DNA of 64,000 bases from Paramoeba atlantica. Its lineage: Eukaryota > Discosea. Of the stretch, positions 32,546-44,800 are shown in pieces. The stretch spans positions 248,001 to 312,000 of the forward strand of contig CDRNVI010000004.1 in assembly GCA_977017575.1 (NCBI GenBank). The letters run 5' to 3'. Positions within the stretch are counted from its first letter, which is position 1. Each line of letters begins with the position of its first letter. The notes below the pieces were generated by a model. That model did no database searches and had not been told where the DNA came from. It worked only from the letters and a program-made list of their open reading frames with translations. The position numbers were made by a program, and so were the translations under genes.

Positions 32546-34270
32546 TCAAAGGCTTATGCCACCTAGCCATTTTTCACCCTGTATGTGGTTCCGCAATTGC
32601 GATACGATAGTGTAAGCCGCAAACTTTTCATTTTCCAATTGAAAAGCTTCACGTATAACTTTTGGGTCAGAATCCGCTCGTTTTGCAAGGGCTTTGATCA
32701 AGACCTTGGTATCTTCATGTAACATTCCACAATCCGTTAAAGCGATGCAACGAAAATACTCTGGTTCTAATCCCTTCTCTACAACGTATTTCCGATGTTT
32801 TCTTTCTACGGCACTCTCTAACAGGGCTTTGCTGGTCTGTTTCTGGTAACTGCTGCATAGTGTGTGGACAACTGTGACATCATATAGAACTTCTCCAATA
32901 TCTGGCCACATTATCGCCAGATCTGGGCCAGATCGTATACGACGAGCTCGGCATGGGTGCCTCTCTGCTGCTTCTGGTGATATGGAGCACTTGCACTTTG
33001 TGCAGAAAAACGAGGAATACAGACGCGGTTCCACGGCACATGGTAGGCCTGCTTTCCCACACAGATTTGATAGGTATCTCACAATGTGTGAGTGCTTTCT
33101 TGTGCAATTCATTCCGGCACATTTCGAGCATCCGGCGACATGAGGAATTATACCAATCGGCGATTCACTGATCCCACAGCCTGGGCAAGAGATTGTACTT
33201 GAAGCATTAGGCAGTCCAATAGCTAATCTCATCTTGAGTGTTTGCTGAAATAAGTACGGGTTTACATAATTGTTTGTCGAGAGTAGATGATAATTCGCTT
33301 CTTTGGAACGTTTTATAACCCCACTGAAACGAGGATTCGATTTCAGCTCCGCTGCTAGCTTTTCGTGCTCACTATTTGCCATTTTTTTCATTGCAGTACG
33401 TGCGCATTGTGATCCCGTTGTCCTCATACCTTTTCGTTGCTTCTCGAGTTTTACCGGAGCTTCATGTGGTTTGAATTGCTCATCGATAGATTGACGAGAA
33501 GCGTCAAAGAGGTAACGATGTTTTAGGATCGTTGAGGTTATTCCCAGTCCTCCCATTTTGCATGGCAAAGAAGCGAGTGTTAGAGCATCTTCGTCAGCGT
33601 CACACCATTTCACTAAGACCTGCCGGATCTCCTTATCGAATTCCTGTGCTAGAAGAAGGGAAGCTCCCGGTTTGTGTACTCGCAAGTGATAATCATGACG
33701 TGGTAATGTACAGCGTTTGAGAATTGCTAGTGAGAGATTGTTTGGGCCCATGCGACTGAGTCTTCGAAACAAACAGTTGTGTTTTTCTAATTTTTCAAGG
33801 AGCATGCGTTCTACTGCTTTGTTGCTCCCTATGTATCCTCCAAGTACTTTGATTGTGTCAACGCAGTCTTGAACCCCTAGTTCTCGGAGTGTCGAACCTT
33901 TGAAGTGCTGTGCCTTAGACCCTTGAAAAATTTCGCATTTCCGGAAGTTTATTTCCAAGTTCAAGTCGTTCGTAAGCTCTTTAAAGTGCTGAAACGCAAC
34001 CTCGAGAGAAGCTTCATTTTTGGAGCTCATCGTGACGTCGTCCTGGTATGCTCTTATAGTAACTTCGGGGTATGCTTCTGCTACTTCCTTCAACGCTCCA
34101 TGCAGCACAGTGCAGAAATAAACTGATGATAGCGCTGACCCTTGTCGAACTCCTGAAGAGCTTTGGATGACAGAATGTAGGGAGTTATTTGCAAAGAAGA
34201 GAAGTTCCGTTGGCTGACCATATTCCAAGTAAAACATTCGCATGAAGTGCTTGAAAATGGGATACTGTGT
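32546..34270 (-). pseudogene. LINE C, RT C-terminal part and endonuclease
   Basis: Open frame homologous to the last half of LINE B: RT box B (GVRQGSALS), a YQDD box in place of YMDD, two CCHC-type motifs (CPGC...H...C and CTKC...H...C), and the RLE core GPDLAIMW...YDVTVVH...KHRKYV. The frame runs upstream into the Merlin-derived segment at 34271. Its first 175 bases of LINE sequence (34095-34270) are duplicated at about 34849-35010. It is the downstream half of a split gene. Confidence 0.8.
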
Positions 34271-34271
34271 T

Positions 34272-34813
34272 AAATTCACAATCCTGTGGAAGGGGTAGAC
34301 ACAGATTCTCAGTGCGCGACCCGCGCGCTGGAGCGCACGGGTCGCGAAAAAATATTATTATGTCCCAGGGCTATGCTCACAGTTGGGCCTTGCTCGCAAA
34401 CGGGGGCTTTTGCCACCAGTAGTGGGCTTCGCTCACAGTTGGGCCTTTCTTCCTCCTCCCTCTAAGGTCCTGCAGATTTTTTGAGCTGGAGCGCACGGGT
34501 CGCCAAAAAATATTATTATGTCCCAGGGTTACGCTCTCAGTTGGGCCTTGCCTCTGGATAATACTGCGGAAGGGGTAGACACAGGTTCTCAGTGCGCGAC
34601 CCGCGCGCTGGAGCGCACGGGTCGCCAAAAAATATTATTATGTCCCAGGGCTACGCTCACAGTTGGCCCTTCGCAAAAAGTTGATAAAATACGAAAAATT
34701 GAAAAAGTCAAAAACACCTTCGATGAGTACTCATCGAAAGTCTACAACTTTCCGTGAGACTCATCGAAAGTCTACAACTTACGATGAGTACTCATCGAAG
34801 GTCCCCCCTAGCC
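34272..34813. mobile_element. Merlin right-end fragment without transposase
   Basis: 542 bases matching the right part of the Merlin element (37960-38112 joined to about 39020-39447) but without transposase and without the 524-bp repeats. It ends at 34813 in the terminal inverted repeat (GGTCCCCCCTAGCC). The left edge at 34272 is not a terminal repeat, so this is a truncated or rearranged piece. Confidence 0.6.
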
Positions 34814-34832
34814 AAAAACGCTCCATGCAAAA

Positions 34833-36430
34833 CGCTCCATGCAGCACAGTGCAGAAATAAACTGATGATAGCGCTGACCCTTGTCGAACTCCTGAAGAGC
34901 TTTGGATGACAGAATGTAGGGAGTTATTTGCAAAGAAGAGAAGTTCCGTTGGCTGACCATATTCCAAGTAAAACATTCGCATGAAGTGCTTGAAAATGGG
35001 ATACTGTGTCAAAGCTTTTTCTATCGCTGTGCGGTGAGGTGTGTTATACGCATTTTTGAAATCGATGGTGAGGACAGTATTCCCTGCTTCGTATTCTGAA
35101 AGTAACTCATGGACAATTGATTCGCAGGCATTTTTCTGTAGAATTCCGCGTTGGATTGGCTGAAAAAGCGACTTCAAAGCACTTTCATGACGCTGGAGAA
35201 GGATCGACCCACAAATTTTAAGTACCGTATCTCCCATCGCTACGGGTCGTACTCCGTTGTTTGGTTTTGCCAGCGCTATAATTCTGCAGCGGGTTAACCG
35301 TGAACGTACGCTTTGGGCTATCTCCCCATTTATGACGTCACGGAACATATGGCACAAGGAAAGGCAAGATTCTTCGTCTTCAGCTAGGAGCCTCATCATG
35401 CTTTCGCTAAAACCTGTGGGACCCGGTGATGCTCCTCGCGATAATTTTTCGGTTGCTAGGCGTAGTTCTGTGTTCTCGACGACTGCTATTCTAGGTAGTT
35501 CTTCATCTGTCCCTTGCGGCGAAGGTCCTTTCGGGTGAAGTAAGTTTAGCGCTCGAGCCTTTTCTTCAGCTGTGAGAGGAGAATCTCGATACACATTGTC
35601 CAGTATGCGTGTCGCTTTGCCAAGATTATTTGCCCTGGCCGCTTGTAAGGCACTACGAATTGAACGGCGATCAATATCTTGCTCAAGGCGTTCTTTTTCA
35701 CTTAGCTTGGAATCTTCTTCTCCCAATCGGAACTTCGTTGCTTTTCTCTCTGAGCTTTGCTTTCTTAGCAAGTTTTGGTGAATCGTGGCCAAGGAGTCTC
35801 TGGGTGCATTTAAAAGCTTGTGCCAAATGATGCATTTTTCTAATTCTGTCTTGGCTTTTGGGTACGCACCGATGATTGAGCGAAAAATTGCAACAACGTG
35901 TACAGAAAACGACGAATCAATTTGAGCAAATCTCGGTAGAGGATCTAAATCGCGTCCGTCCTCCGTTGTTTCACAGCCTTGATTTAGTTCTGCGTGCTTC
36001 TCCTCAGTGGATTCGAGGGCTGGAGCTCCACATTTGATTCTGTTTATCTTCACTTCGCTGATTGACCAAATTTTGATTTTCGCGGATTGCGGAAGATGAA
36101 GAAGCCCAGAAGGTCCTTCACTGCCATCTTTCGGTTTGTATGCAATTGTCAGCTTCACCAAACCTCGTCGTACAGTTCTCTTGGATACCGCCCCTATGCT
36201 GATGTAAGATTGTTTCTCGTTGAAGCTCCATCTGATTTCACATGTACTACCTTTGCCCCATTCCTTTATGATCTCATAAACACGATCAGGTGCTTTAGGA
36301 AATGCTCCGCTTGAAATTCCTTGAACTTCGTCCATCGACGTGTCTGAGAGTTCGCCGTCAGAGCTTTCCGGTGTCTCAGCATCTGAGCTGGACTTCGATG
36401 CGGAATCAACTTCGGAGTCGTCATAATTTT
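34833..36430 (-). pseudogene. LINE C middle segment, duplicated copy 1
   Basis: Encodes part of the LINE C polyprotein: the acidic Ser/Glu-rich region, the shared module (CEIRWSF...IGAV...RRG...Y...LP), and the RT from KPNNGVRPVA to GVRQGSALS. It matches 39467-41064 at an offset of 4634 bases with hardly any differences. It abuts Merlin terminal repeats on both sides: the fragment end at 34813 and the intact left end at 36431. Confidence 0.8.
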
Positions 36431-36500
36431 GGGTAGGGGGGACCTTCGATGAGTACTCATCGAAAGTCTACAACTTTCCGTGAGTCTCATCGAAAGTTGT
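36431..36500 (+). repeat. Left terminal inverted repeat of Merlin element
   Basis: Contains the perfect 20-bp palindrome TTCGATGAGTACTCATCGAA just inside a G-run, then the subterminal repeat. The mirror version ends at 39447. Confidence 0.7.
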
Positions 36501-36632
36501 AAACTTCCCAAAAGAACACTTTTTTTTATAGTTTTTTCATTTTTTTTATTTTTTTTCATTTTTTTTTAGCCAGTCAGGTTTAGCCCTGAGTCCCAGCAAA
36601 CTACATGAATAGATATGTACAAAAATATTGTT

Positions 36633-37863
36633 TCACTCGTCATGCATAGCATGACCTTCAGACTCACTCGAAACGAAATCATCGCCGCTGGTATAGTCTG
36701 ATGGACAGCTGCTCAAACTCACACTGTCGTCGAAGTCATCTACGTCCGAGCCGTAGTACTCAAGAAAACACCCCAAGAGGTTGGAAAGTCGAGTTTGCCA
36801 AGCAGTCTCTCGCCCGTTGTGAACTTCCCCCAACTTCACACACTGAAGGGCCACATTTCGCATCAATTCCAAGGAAGAAGCCCCAAAGTTGTAATGCTGC
36901 TTCCTCACCCAGTCTTTAATGATGCGATGCGACCCTTCAGCGGTGTTAGTGTGGTAGCCTTGGGAGTTCACAAACTCCACGCTATGATTCACAGCGTGGT
37001 GGCGACAAAAGTCCCCCAGAGTGGAATACGCCCCCCAACAGTCACTGACAACCACAGCCCGTGCACTCGTCAAGTGCGGCAGGATGAAGTTATGCAGCGT
37101 TTCCGTGTCTCGACGCTTGACTAACTTCCAATGGGTTCTTCCCATTTCTTGTCCACGTATCTCCGTGACGGTGGCAAACCACCATCCCCTTTTCCGCTGC
37201 CGCCTCCCACGCTGATACTTTCTCTTTCCAATGAACGTTTCGTCCACTTGGATGCGAGAAAACTCGTATTGCTCGGACTGCTCTTGGGAAAGCGCAGCAT
37301 TGGCCGCGGAGTGTAACACTTCCTGGACTGTTTTTCTACCCACCCCTCGGCTGTGGCAGATTTGGCCAGTACAAAGCTGATTCGCAATGTCTGCCCAAAG
37401 AAGTAAAAGGATGGTGGGAGTTAGATGGCTCCGCAAAGAAATGTATGGCTCAAACTTTCCCATCTTTATTCGACAGGGGTTCCGCATTCCAGGCTCCTTA
37501 AACATGCAAATCATATAATTCTTCCCCGGTACGGACGCCATCTTTTCCGTTCCATGCTTTCGGCACGATGGCGGAGTCAAAAAACCATGGCAGCTCATCC
37601 AGCTTTCGACATCCGCGCCAAGAGGAATGTCTTGCATACTGCGCCAACGCTTGACACAGTTAAAAGCAGGGCATCCGTTACAAAGCGGGCGCAACGGCAC
37701 ATCACGCCATAAAGTTGGGTTGAGGTAACGTGGGTCAGGAAGTACTGCCGGGCCATCTCCTAAAGGTCCTCACCGGTGTTCTCGGTACGTGGCAGCCTCC
37801 AGAAGAGAAATGAAACTTCTGAGAATAGCGTCAGGATCCTGCTGATTGTTGTTGTTATTGTTC
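36633..37863 (-). pseudogene. Merlin/IS1595-family DDE transposase, one in-frame stop
   Basis: The main open frame (36633-37700, 355 aa) has an N-terminal Cys pair (CNGCPAF) and the DDE core: VDETFIGKRKY (first Asp/Glu), VVSDCWGAY (second Asp) and YHTNTAEGSHRIIK (Glu). The order and spacing are those of ISXO2/IS1595 and eukaryotic Merlin transposases. The frame continues upstream from GTG at 37700 to an ATG at 37863 (MNNNNNNQQDPDAIL), interrupted by one TGA near 37776. That stop is either a simple mutation or part of a short intron. An acidic C-terminal tail follows the catalytic domain. Confidence 0.8.
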
Positions 37864-38135
37864 ATGATGAAAAGCAGAACTGAGTAAAAAGGAAGCGCTG
37901 AGACTAAAAAGAATGGGGTTCACCGCATATTTGTTGAGCCTTTCGCAACATAGGAAAACAAATTCACAATCCTGTGGAAGGGGTAGACACAGATTCTCAG
38001 TGCGCGACCCGCGCGCTGGAGCGCACGGGTCGCGAAAAAATATTATTATGTCCCAGGGCTATGCTCACAGTTGGGCCTTGCTTGCAAACGGGGGCTTTTG
38101 CCACCAGTAGTGGGCTTCGCTCACAGTTGGGCCTT

Positions 38136-39183
38136 GCCTCTGGACAATCCTGCGGAAGTGGTAGACACAGGTTCCCAGTGCGCTACCCGCGCGCTGGAGA
38201 AACTACGAAATTCAGTGAGCTTCGCAAATTGCTTCCCACTAACGACGCACAGGGGAATCCTACGCGGGGTACGGCTCAGGCCCGCTCACGCGGGCCTTCG
38301 CCGTTTCGCGGCCGCGCGCACCCCCGCTCACGCGGGGGCCCCCGCGCGGCCAAAATGGGTGCTAAAATTTGTTATCAAGGTAGTTGGGCTTCGCAAATTG
38401 CTTCCCACGAATCTAGAGAGAAGCACACGTACAATAATCTTTAACGATAAGTTAAACGAAGTTTAAGTTAAGTTAACGAAGTTAACGAACAGTTGGGCCT
38501 TGCTCGCAAACGGGGGCTTTTGCCACCAGTAGTGGGCTTCGCTCACAGTTGGGCCTTTCTTCCTCCTCCCTCTAAGGTCCTGCAGATTTTTTGAGCTGGA
38601 GCGCACGGGTCGCCAAAAAATATTATTATGTCCCAGGGTTACGCTCTCAGTTGGGCCTTGCCTCTGGACAATCCTGCGGAAGTGGTAGACACAGGTTCCC
38701 AGTGCGCTACCCGCGCGCTGGAGAAACTACGAAATTCAGTGAGCTTCGCAAATTGCTTCCCACTAACGACGCACAGGGGAATCCTACGCGGGGTACGGCT
38801 CAGGCCCGCTCACGCGGGCCTTCGCCGTTTCGCGGCCGCGCGCACCCCCGCTCACGCGGGGGCCCCCGCGCGGCCAAAATGGGTACTAAAATTTGTTATC
38901 AAGGTAGTTGGGCTTCGCAAATTGCTTCCCACGAATCTAGAGAGAAGCACACGTACAATAATCTTTAACGATAAGTTAAACGAAGTTTAAGTTAAGTTAA
39001 CGAAGTTAACGAACAGTTGGGCCTTGCTCGCAAACGGGGGCTTTTGCCACCAGTAGTGGGCTTCGCTCACAGTTGGGCCTTTCTTCCTCCTCCCTCTAAG
39101 GTCCTGCAGATTTTTTGAGCTGGAGCGCACGGGTCGCCAAAAAATATTATTATGTCCCAGGGTTACGCTCTCAGTTGGGCCTT
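38136..39183. repeat. 524-bp tandem repeat, two copies, inside Merlin element
   Basis: 38136-38659 and 38660-39183 are almost identical, and the following sequence repeats the start of the unit before diverging. Each copy contains a GC-rich block (38270-38355 and 38794-38879) with two hairpins sharing the core CCGCTCACGCGG. There is no supported ORF. The truncated fragment at 34272 has no copy of this repeat. Confidence 0.75.
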
Positions 39184-39466
39184 GCCTCTGGATAATACTG
39201 CGGAAGGGGTAGACACAGGTTCTCAGTGCGCGACCCGCGCGCTGGAGCGCACGGGTCGCCAAAAAATATTATTATGTCCCAGGGCTACGCTCACAGTTGG
39301 CCCTTCGCAAAAAGTTGATAAAATACGAAAAATTGAAAAAGTCAAAAACACCTTCGATGAGTACTCATCGAAAGTCTACAACTTTCCGTGAGACTCATCG
39401 AAAGTCTACAACTTACGATGAGTACTCATCGAAGGTCCCCCCTAGCCAAAAACGCTCCATGCAAAA

Positions 39467-41212
39467 CGCTCCATGCAGCACAGTGCAGAAATAAACTGAT
39501 GATAGCGCTGACCCTTGTCGAACTCCTGAAGAGCTTTGGATGACAGAATGTAGGGAGTTATTTGCAAAGAAGAGAAGTTCCGTTGGCTGACCATATTCCA
39601 AGTAAAACATTCGCATGAAGTGCTTGAAAATGGGATACTGTGTCAAAGCTTTTTCTATCGCTGTGCGGTGAGGTGTGTTATACGCATTTTTGAAATCGAT
39701 GGTGAGGACAGTATTCCCTGCTTCGTATTCTGAAAGTAACTCATGGACAATTGATTCGCAGGCATTTTTCTGTAGAATTCCGCGTTGGATTGGCTGAAAA
39801 AGCGACTTCAAAGCACTTTCATGACGCTGGAGAAGGATCGACCCACAAATTTTAAGTACCGTATCTCCCATCGCTACGGGTCGTACTCCGTTGTTTGGTT
39901 TTGCCAGCGCTATAATTCTGCAGCGGGTTAACCGTGAACGTACGCTTTGGGCTATCTCCCCATTTATGACGTCACGGAACATATGGCACAAGGAAAGGCA
40001 AGATTCTTCGTCTTCAGCTAGGAGCCTCATCATGCTTTCGCTAAAACCTGTGGGACCCGGTGATGCTCCTCGCGATAATTTTTCGGTTGCTAGGCGTAGT
40101 TCTGTGTTCTCGACGACTGCTATTCTAGGTAGTTCTTCATCTGTCCCTTGCGGCGAAGGTCCTTTCGGGTGAAGTAAGTTTAGCGCTCGAGCCTTTTCTT
40201 CAGCTGTGAGAGGAGAATCTCGATACACATTGTCCAGTATGCGTGTCGCTTTGCCAAGATTATTTGCCCTGGCCGCTTGTAAGGCACTACGAATTGAACG
40301 GCGATCAATATCTTGCTCAAGGCGTTCTTTTTCACTTAGCTTGGAATCTTCTTCTCCCAATCGGAACTTCGTTGCTTTTCTCTCTGAGCTTTGCTTTCTT
40401 AGCAAGTTTTGGTGAATCGTGGCCAAGGAGTCTCTGGGTGCATTTAAAAGCTTGTGCCAAATGATGCATTTTTCTAATTCTGTCTTGGCTTTTGGGTACG
40501 CACCGATGATTGAGCGAAAAATTGCAACAACGTGTACAGAAAACGACGAATCAATTTGAGCAAATCTCGGTAGAGGATCTAAATCGCGTCCGTCCTCCGT
40601 TGTTTCACAGCCTTGATTTAGTTCTGCGTGCTTCTCCTCAGTGGATTCGAGGGCTGGAGCTCCACATTTGATTCTGTTTATCTTCACTTCGCTGATTGAC
40701 CAAATTTTGATTTTCGCGGATTGCGGAAGATGAAGAAGCCCAGAAGGTCCTTCACTGCCATCTTTCGGTTTGTATGCAATTGTCAGCTTCACCAAACCTC
40801 GTCGTACAGCTCTCTTGGATACCGCCCCTATGCTGATGTAAGATTGTTTCTCGTTGAAGCTCCATCTGATTTCACATGTACTACCTTTGCCCCATTCCTT
40901 TATGATCTCATAAACACGATCAGGTGCTTTAGGAAATGCTCCGCTTGAAATTCCTTGAACTTCGTCCATCGACGTGTCTGAGAGTTCGCCGTCAGAGCTT
41001 TCCGGTGTCTCAGCATCTGAGCTGGACTTCGATGCGGAATCAACTTCGGAGTCGTCATAATTTTTACCCTTGGTTCGTTGTCTAGGTGGAAAGTCGTACG
41101 CCACATGATCTGCCCATGATTTCGAGAGTTCTTTCCCACTCGTCACTACTCTGATTCGAGGAATTTTCTTAGGCGTGATTCGTATGCATTCCTTCTGATC
41201 GAGGTGTGCAAG
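39467..41212 (-). pseudogene. LINE C N-terminal and middle part, copy 2
   Basis: Homologous to LINE B from its basic KTPKK region through the shared module to RT box B. It continues upstream as open frame (AHLDQKEC...PRIRVV) until YR element 2 at 41213. The remaining first codons are at 60416-60454. Downstream it ends at the Merlin right end. Confidence 0.78.
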
Positions 41213-41455
41213 AAATCAACGACGAGAGTCTTCCACATACATTAAAAACAACTTGTAAGAAAACATTGTTGTAAGAGCTAAAGAAATATATCGCTGATAT
41301 CCTGAATCTCATCCACTGCCTATATTTACTAGCTAAAGAATATTCGTATTATTGATGCAACTATCCGGATGTATATAGCGCGCAAACTATTTCAAAAGCA
41401 TAATATAAAATTATAATACGTAGTGAAGGGGCTTTGCCCCCTGGCACGCAGCCAC
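41213..41455 (-). repeat. YR2 split repeat X, copy 1
   Basis: Matches 41684-41711 plus 51809-52023. It contains the GC hairpin GGGGCTTTGCCCCC. Confidence 0.78.
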
Positions 41456-41477
41456 TGGTTGGGGGCTGGTGGGAGGG

Positions 41478-41683
41478 CATCGCACACTAATAAAAATAAC
41501 TTGTAAGAGAATGTAAGCTATAAAACTATACACAATCTACATAAAGTTATAATTTAAATCATATTAAAAGATATAATAGAATTCATAATCAGAGATTATG
41601 TGCCTCGTAGGGCCATTCGAGAAAAAGGAGTCTTTTCAAATTCGTATTTCTTCTCGTCTAAATTTCCTCTCGTAAACTATCAG
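41478..41683 (-). repeat. YR2 split repeat Y, copy 1
   Basis: 206 bp matching 60210-60415. It contains the conserved TGTGCCTCGTAGGGCCA motif. Confidence 0.8.
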
Positions 41684-41711
41684 AAATCAACGACGAGAGT
41701 CTTCCACATAC
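41684..41711 (-). repeat. YR2 split repeat X, copy 2, left piece
   Basis: The first 28 bases of the second X repeat, cut off by LINE D. The rest resumes at 51799-52023. Confidence 0.7.
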
Positions 41712-41880
41712 CGGTAGCGATAAAGCAATACAATGCCGGAAAGATGCATATGCGAGATTAACGTCGTCGACGTAAGCATGGACGTTGACTTCCGACTACA
41801 AATTTGGCGCTACACCCTACAATCTATTCAAATCAAAACAAAAACAAAAAAAAACGAAACACATTCCTGCCATTGTTCCT

Positions 41881-44800
41881 TCATATCGCATAGTCTGTAC
41901 CCCGTTTGTCCTTCTCAAGAAAGGATCTCAGCTGCGAATATACAACAGCTCCATTCAACTCTTGAAGACAGAGTTGAAACTCCATCTGCGTCTGTTTTCG
42001 AGGCAGGCAACAAGCGCCTGCTAGGGCGTTGAGAAGAGATTTCGTATTTTCGTGTAGAGACCCGCCTGACAGCACTGGCACGCACCGAAACGTTTCCTCT
42101 GATATCAAACCCGAGCGAACATAGGTGTCTTGTTTACGTTTGATCGCGTCGCGAAAAAGTTTGCCACATTTTGTTCCGAGATTAGAGGGCGCTAACTCGT
42201 GAATCACGGTGAAATCATAGAATATCTCGCCGGAATTCCAAAAAACTACAAGATCGGGACCCGATCTGCGGAAAGAACGGCCTCCGCAAACTTTTCCATG
42301 CGTCCGTCTGTAATCAGGATCCACTTTTTCGTTGCATTGTGTGCACGAAAACGTTGCGAAATTACGCGGCTCTTTTTCGCAGGGAATCCCAGCTTTTAAA
42401 CACAACTCGTAGAGAAAATTTACTAAAGAGTTATGCTTCGCTGTGGCGTTGAGACCGGGGCATTTCGAACAGCCAGGTATGTGCGCGAGCATGGCTTTCG
42501 AATCTAGCAGAATCCGGCACCCGGGGCAGAGCAACTGTTTTGGCAGTAGAGGATGCGCGATTCCGAGTCGCGGCATTAAAGCAAGCGAAAAAAGGCGCGA
42601 GGGAACAAACTTAGCATTAGACATGACCCATTCTGCGTTGCCCTTATATGAGACTGCTTGTAAGATGGCAACCGAGTCTGACTTCGAAGAAGACAAAAGG
42701 TCCCACGCTTTCGTGTGAAGAGCTGCCGCCGCCGTATCTTCGTCGATAGGAACGCTGGTGTCGGTTGTTGCTGTTGGCACGCTGGTGTCGGTGTCGGACT
42801 GCAAAATGGCGTGCGTCTGGTCTCCTTGGTGTTCGACTTGAGCTGAAAGATTAATTGGGCGCTCGAAAACTGAATACCAAGAGGACTCAAAGGCTGCACA
42901 CCGAATTGGGAGACAAGCCGTCAGGCCCAGCCCGCCTTTCTTAACCGGTAAACGTAACTGAGTTATCTGATCCTGAGATAGCGTTCCAAACCACGAATTC
43001 AACACCTCTTCTACCTCGTGATCGAATAGTTTAGCTAGATTTTCGGAGACTATGGGGTGGTGTACTCTCAACTGGTAGTTCTGACGTACATTCACGCATT
43101 TGGACAACAATTGTGCCGACGTGTTGTTGATACCCATCTGCTTCAGACGTCGAAAAATTTCATAATGTTTTTGCAAAGATTTCACCAGCTCTTCGCTGAC
43201 CTTACTTTCTTCGCCGATGAAAGCACCCAGTACCTTTATCGTACAGTCTGCTTTTTTTACCTCTGCACTGCTGAGTTCTTGCGGCATTGGAATGTTCCCC
43301 GTCCCTCCAAACCACATGCATTTGTTTGTTGAAACAATCAGGCTGCAGTCTTGCAATAGGGATTGGAGGCGTGTGAAAGCTTTTGTTAAAAGCTGCGGGT
43401 CGTCGGAAACAAGGTTGATATCGTCTATGTACGCGCAGATTTCAACTCCAGGAAATTCTTCAGCAAGATTTTCTAATATTGGCTGCAACAGAGCGCAAAA
43501 ATAAATGGTGGATAGCGTTGAGCCTTGACGGACGCCACTAGTGCTTTTCACTATGCCGGTCAAACGGTTTGTCTTAGCGCCGTAGAAAAGTAATTCGGAA
43601 GCTTCAGCATACTCCGCGTGGAAAAACCTTTGAAACGGTCGGAGAGTAGCTAGTCCAAAAACATGTTTGGCGATAAGATTCCGCGACGGGGTATTGAACG
43701 CATTTTTTAGGTCGATGGCTAAGATGCACGCGCCTTTTCTGTATCGTTCATTTAAGGTGTGTACAATGCGCTCACTCCCCGATTTTGAAAGCACACCTTG
43801 CTGCATTGGTGCGAAAAGGGGTTGAATCGTGGATTCGTATCGCTGAACGAGAATGTTGCCGGCAAGCTTCATCAGCACCTCACCGATGGCCACGGGGCGG
43901 ATACCACCTCCTGTTTTCTGAATCGCTACTAGACGTGATCTTGCCAAACGTTTCATCAGATCTCGCGGAAGAAAACCGTTGATTAGATCCATGAGCATGT
44001 GGCAAAGGTTTGGGCTGCACACTGGGTCATCAATAAGGAGACGCACGACGCTGTCTGTAGTGCCTGTCGGACCTGGGCTAGCTCCTCTTACTAAACGCAT
44101 CCCTGCTGACCGAAGCTCAGAAGAATCCAAACCAGTAAGAAGAGGCGCATCATTTGGTAGGTTAAACTTGTATTCGTGTTGCGGATGTAAATCCTTCAGC
44201 CTATCTAGAATCTGATCATCCGACAGAGTGTTTGGGATGAATTTCTGATCAAGAGTTTTGCATGCCTTTCTCGCGCATCCTTCCATGACTAAACGCGTTG
44301 CCTTTTTTATTGCTCTTTTATCCGCTTCGTGCTCATCAGACTTGGTTGGATGATCGCCAGATGTTTCGCTGTCGGCTTCGAATGGGCGGCGGCGTCTTCG
44401 GCGATTGGAGGCTTGACGCACTATTGCTAGGGAATATTTCATCGCTGAGAGAACTTCGTGCCAGATTTTGTGCCTTTGTGGATAAGTACTGTTGATGTAT
44501 TCACGCATTATTTCTCGGTAAGACGCGATTACAGCGGATATCATTTCCGGTTTTATGACGCGAGATGTTGGAATGGGCACGTAATCCAAGTCCTTTGACT
44601 TCCAACCTTCCTTCGAGTTACTCATGCTTTGCTCGGCCGACTGCCCAAACATGTATTCCCCTTGCGATTGACCGTCGTTTGGATCAATGGGCGTAGAGGC
44701 TGTACACGGGGGTGCTGCAGCATGCCATATCATCCCGTTAACCCTCACACTTTCGTGGGGCGGTAGTGTCCCAGTGAATTCCTCACCAACTTTATGCCCT

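Larger units (their letters stand above)
36431..39447 (-). mobile_element. Merlin-type DNA transposon (IS1595-like transposase)
   Basis: A 3.0-kb element with terminal inverted repeats of about 32 bp (GG[GC]TAGGGGGGACC followed by a palindromic block) at 36431 and 39447. Behind each end lie copies of a 22-bp subterminal repeat (ACTCATCGAAAGTCTACAACTT-type). It holds one transposase ORF and a 524-bp tandem repeat. The flanking bases differ on the two sides, so no simple target-site duplication remains, which fits the duplication around it. Confidence 0.75.

Noticed and set aside
38140-38200. tRNA-like sequence (gcggaagtggtagacacaggttc)
   Set aside because: It could not be folded into a cloverleaf with a matching acceptor stem, and it repeats as part of the transposon.
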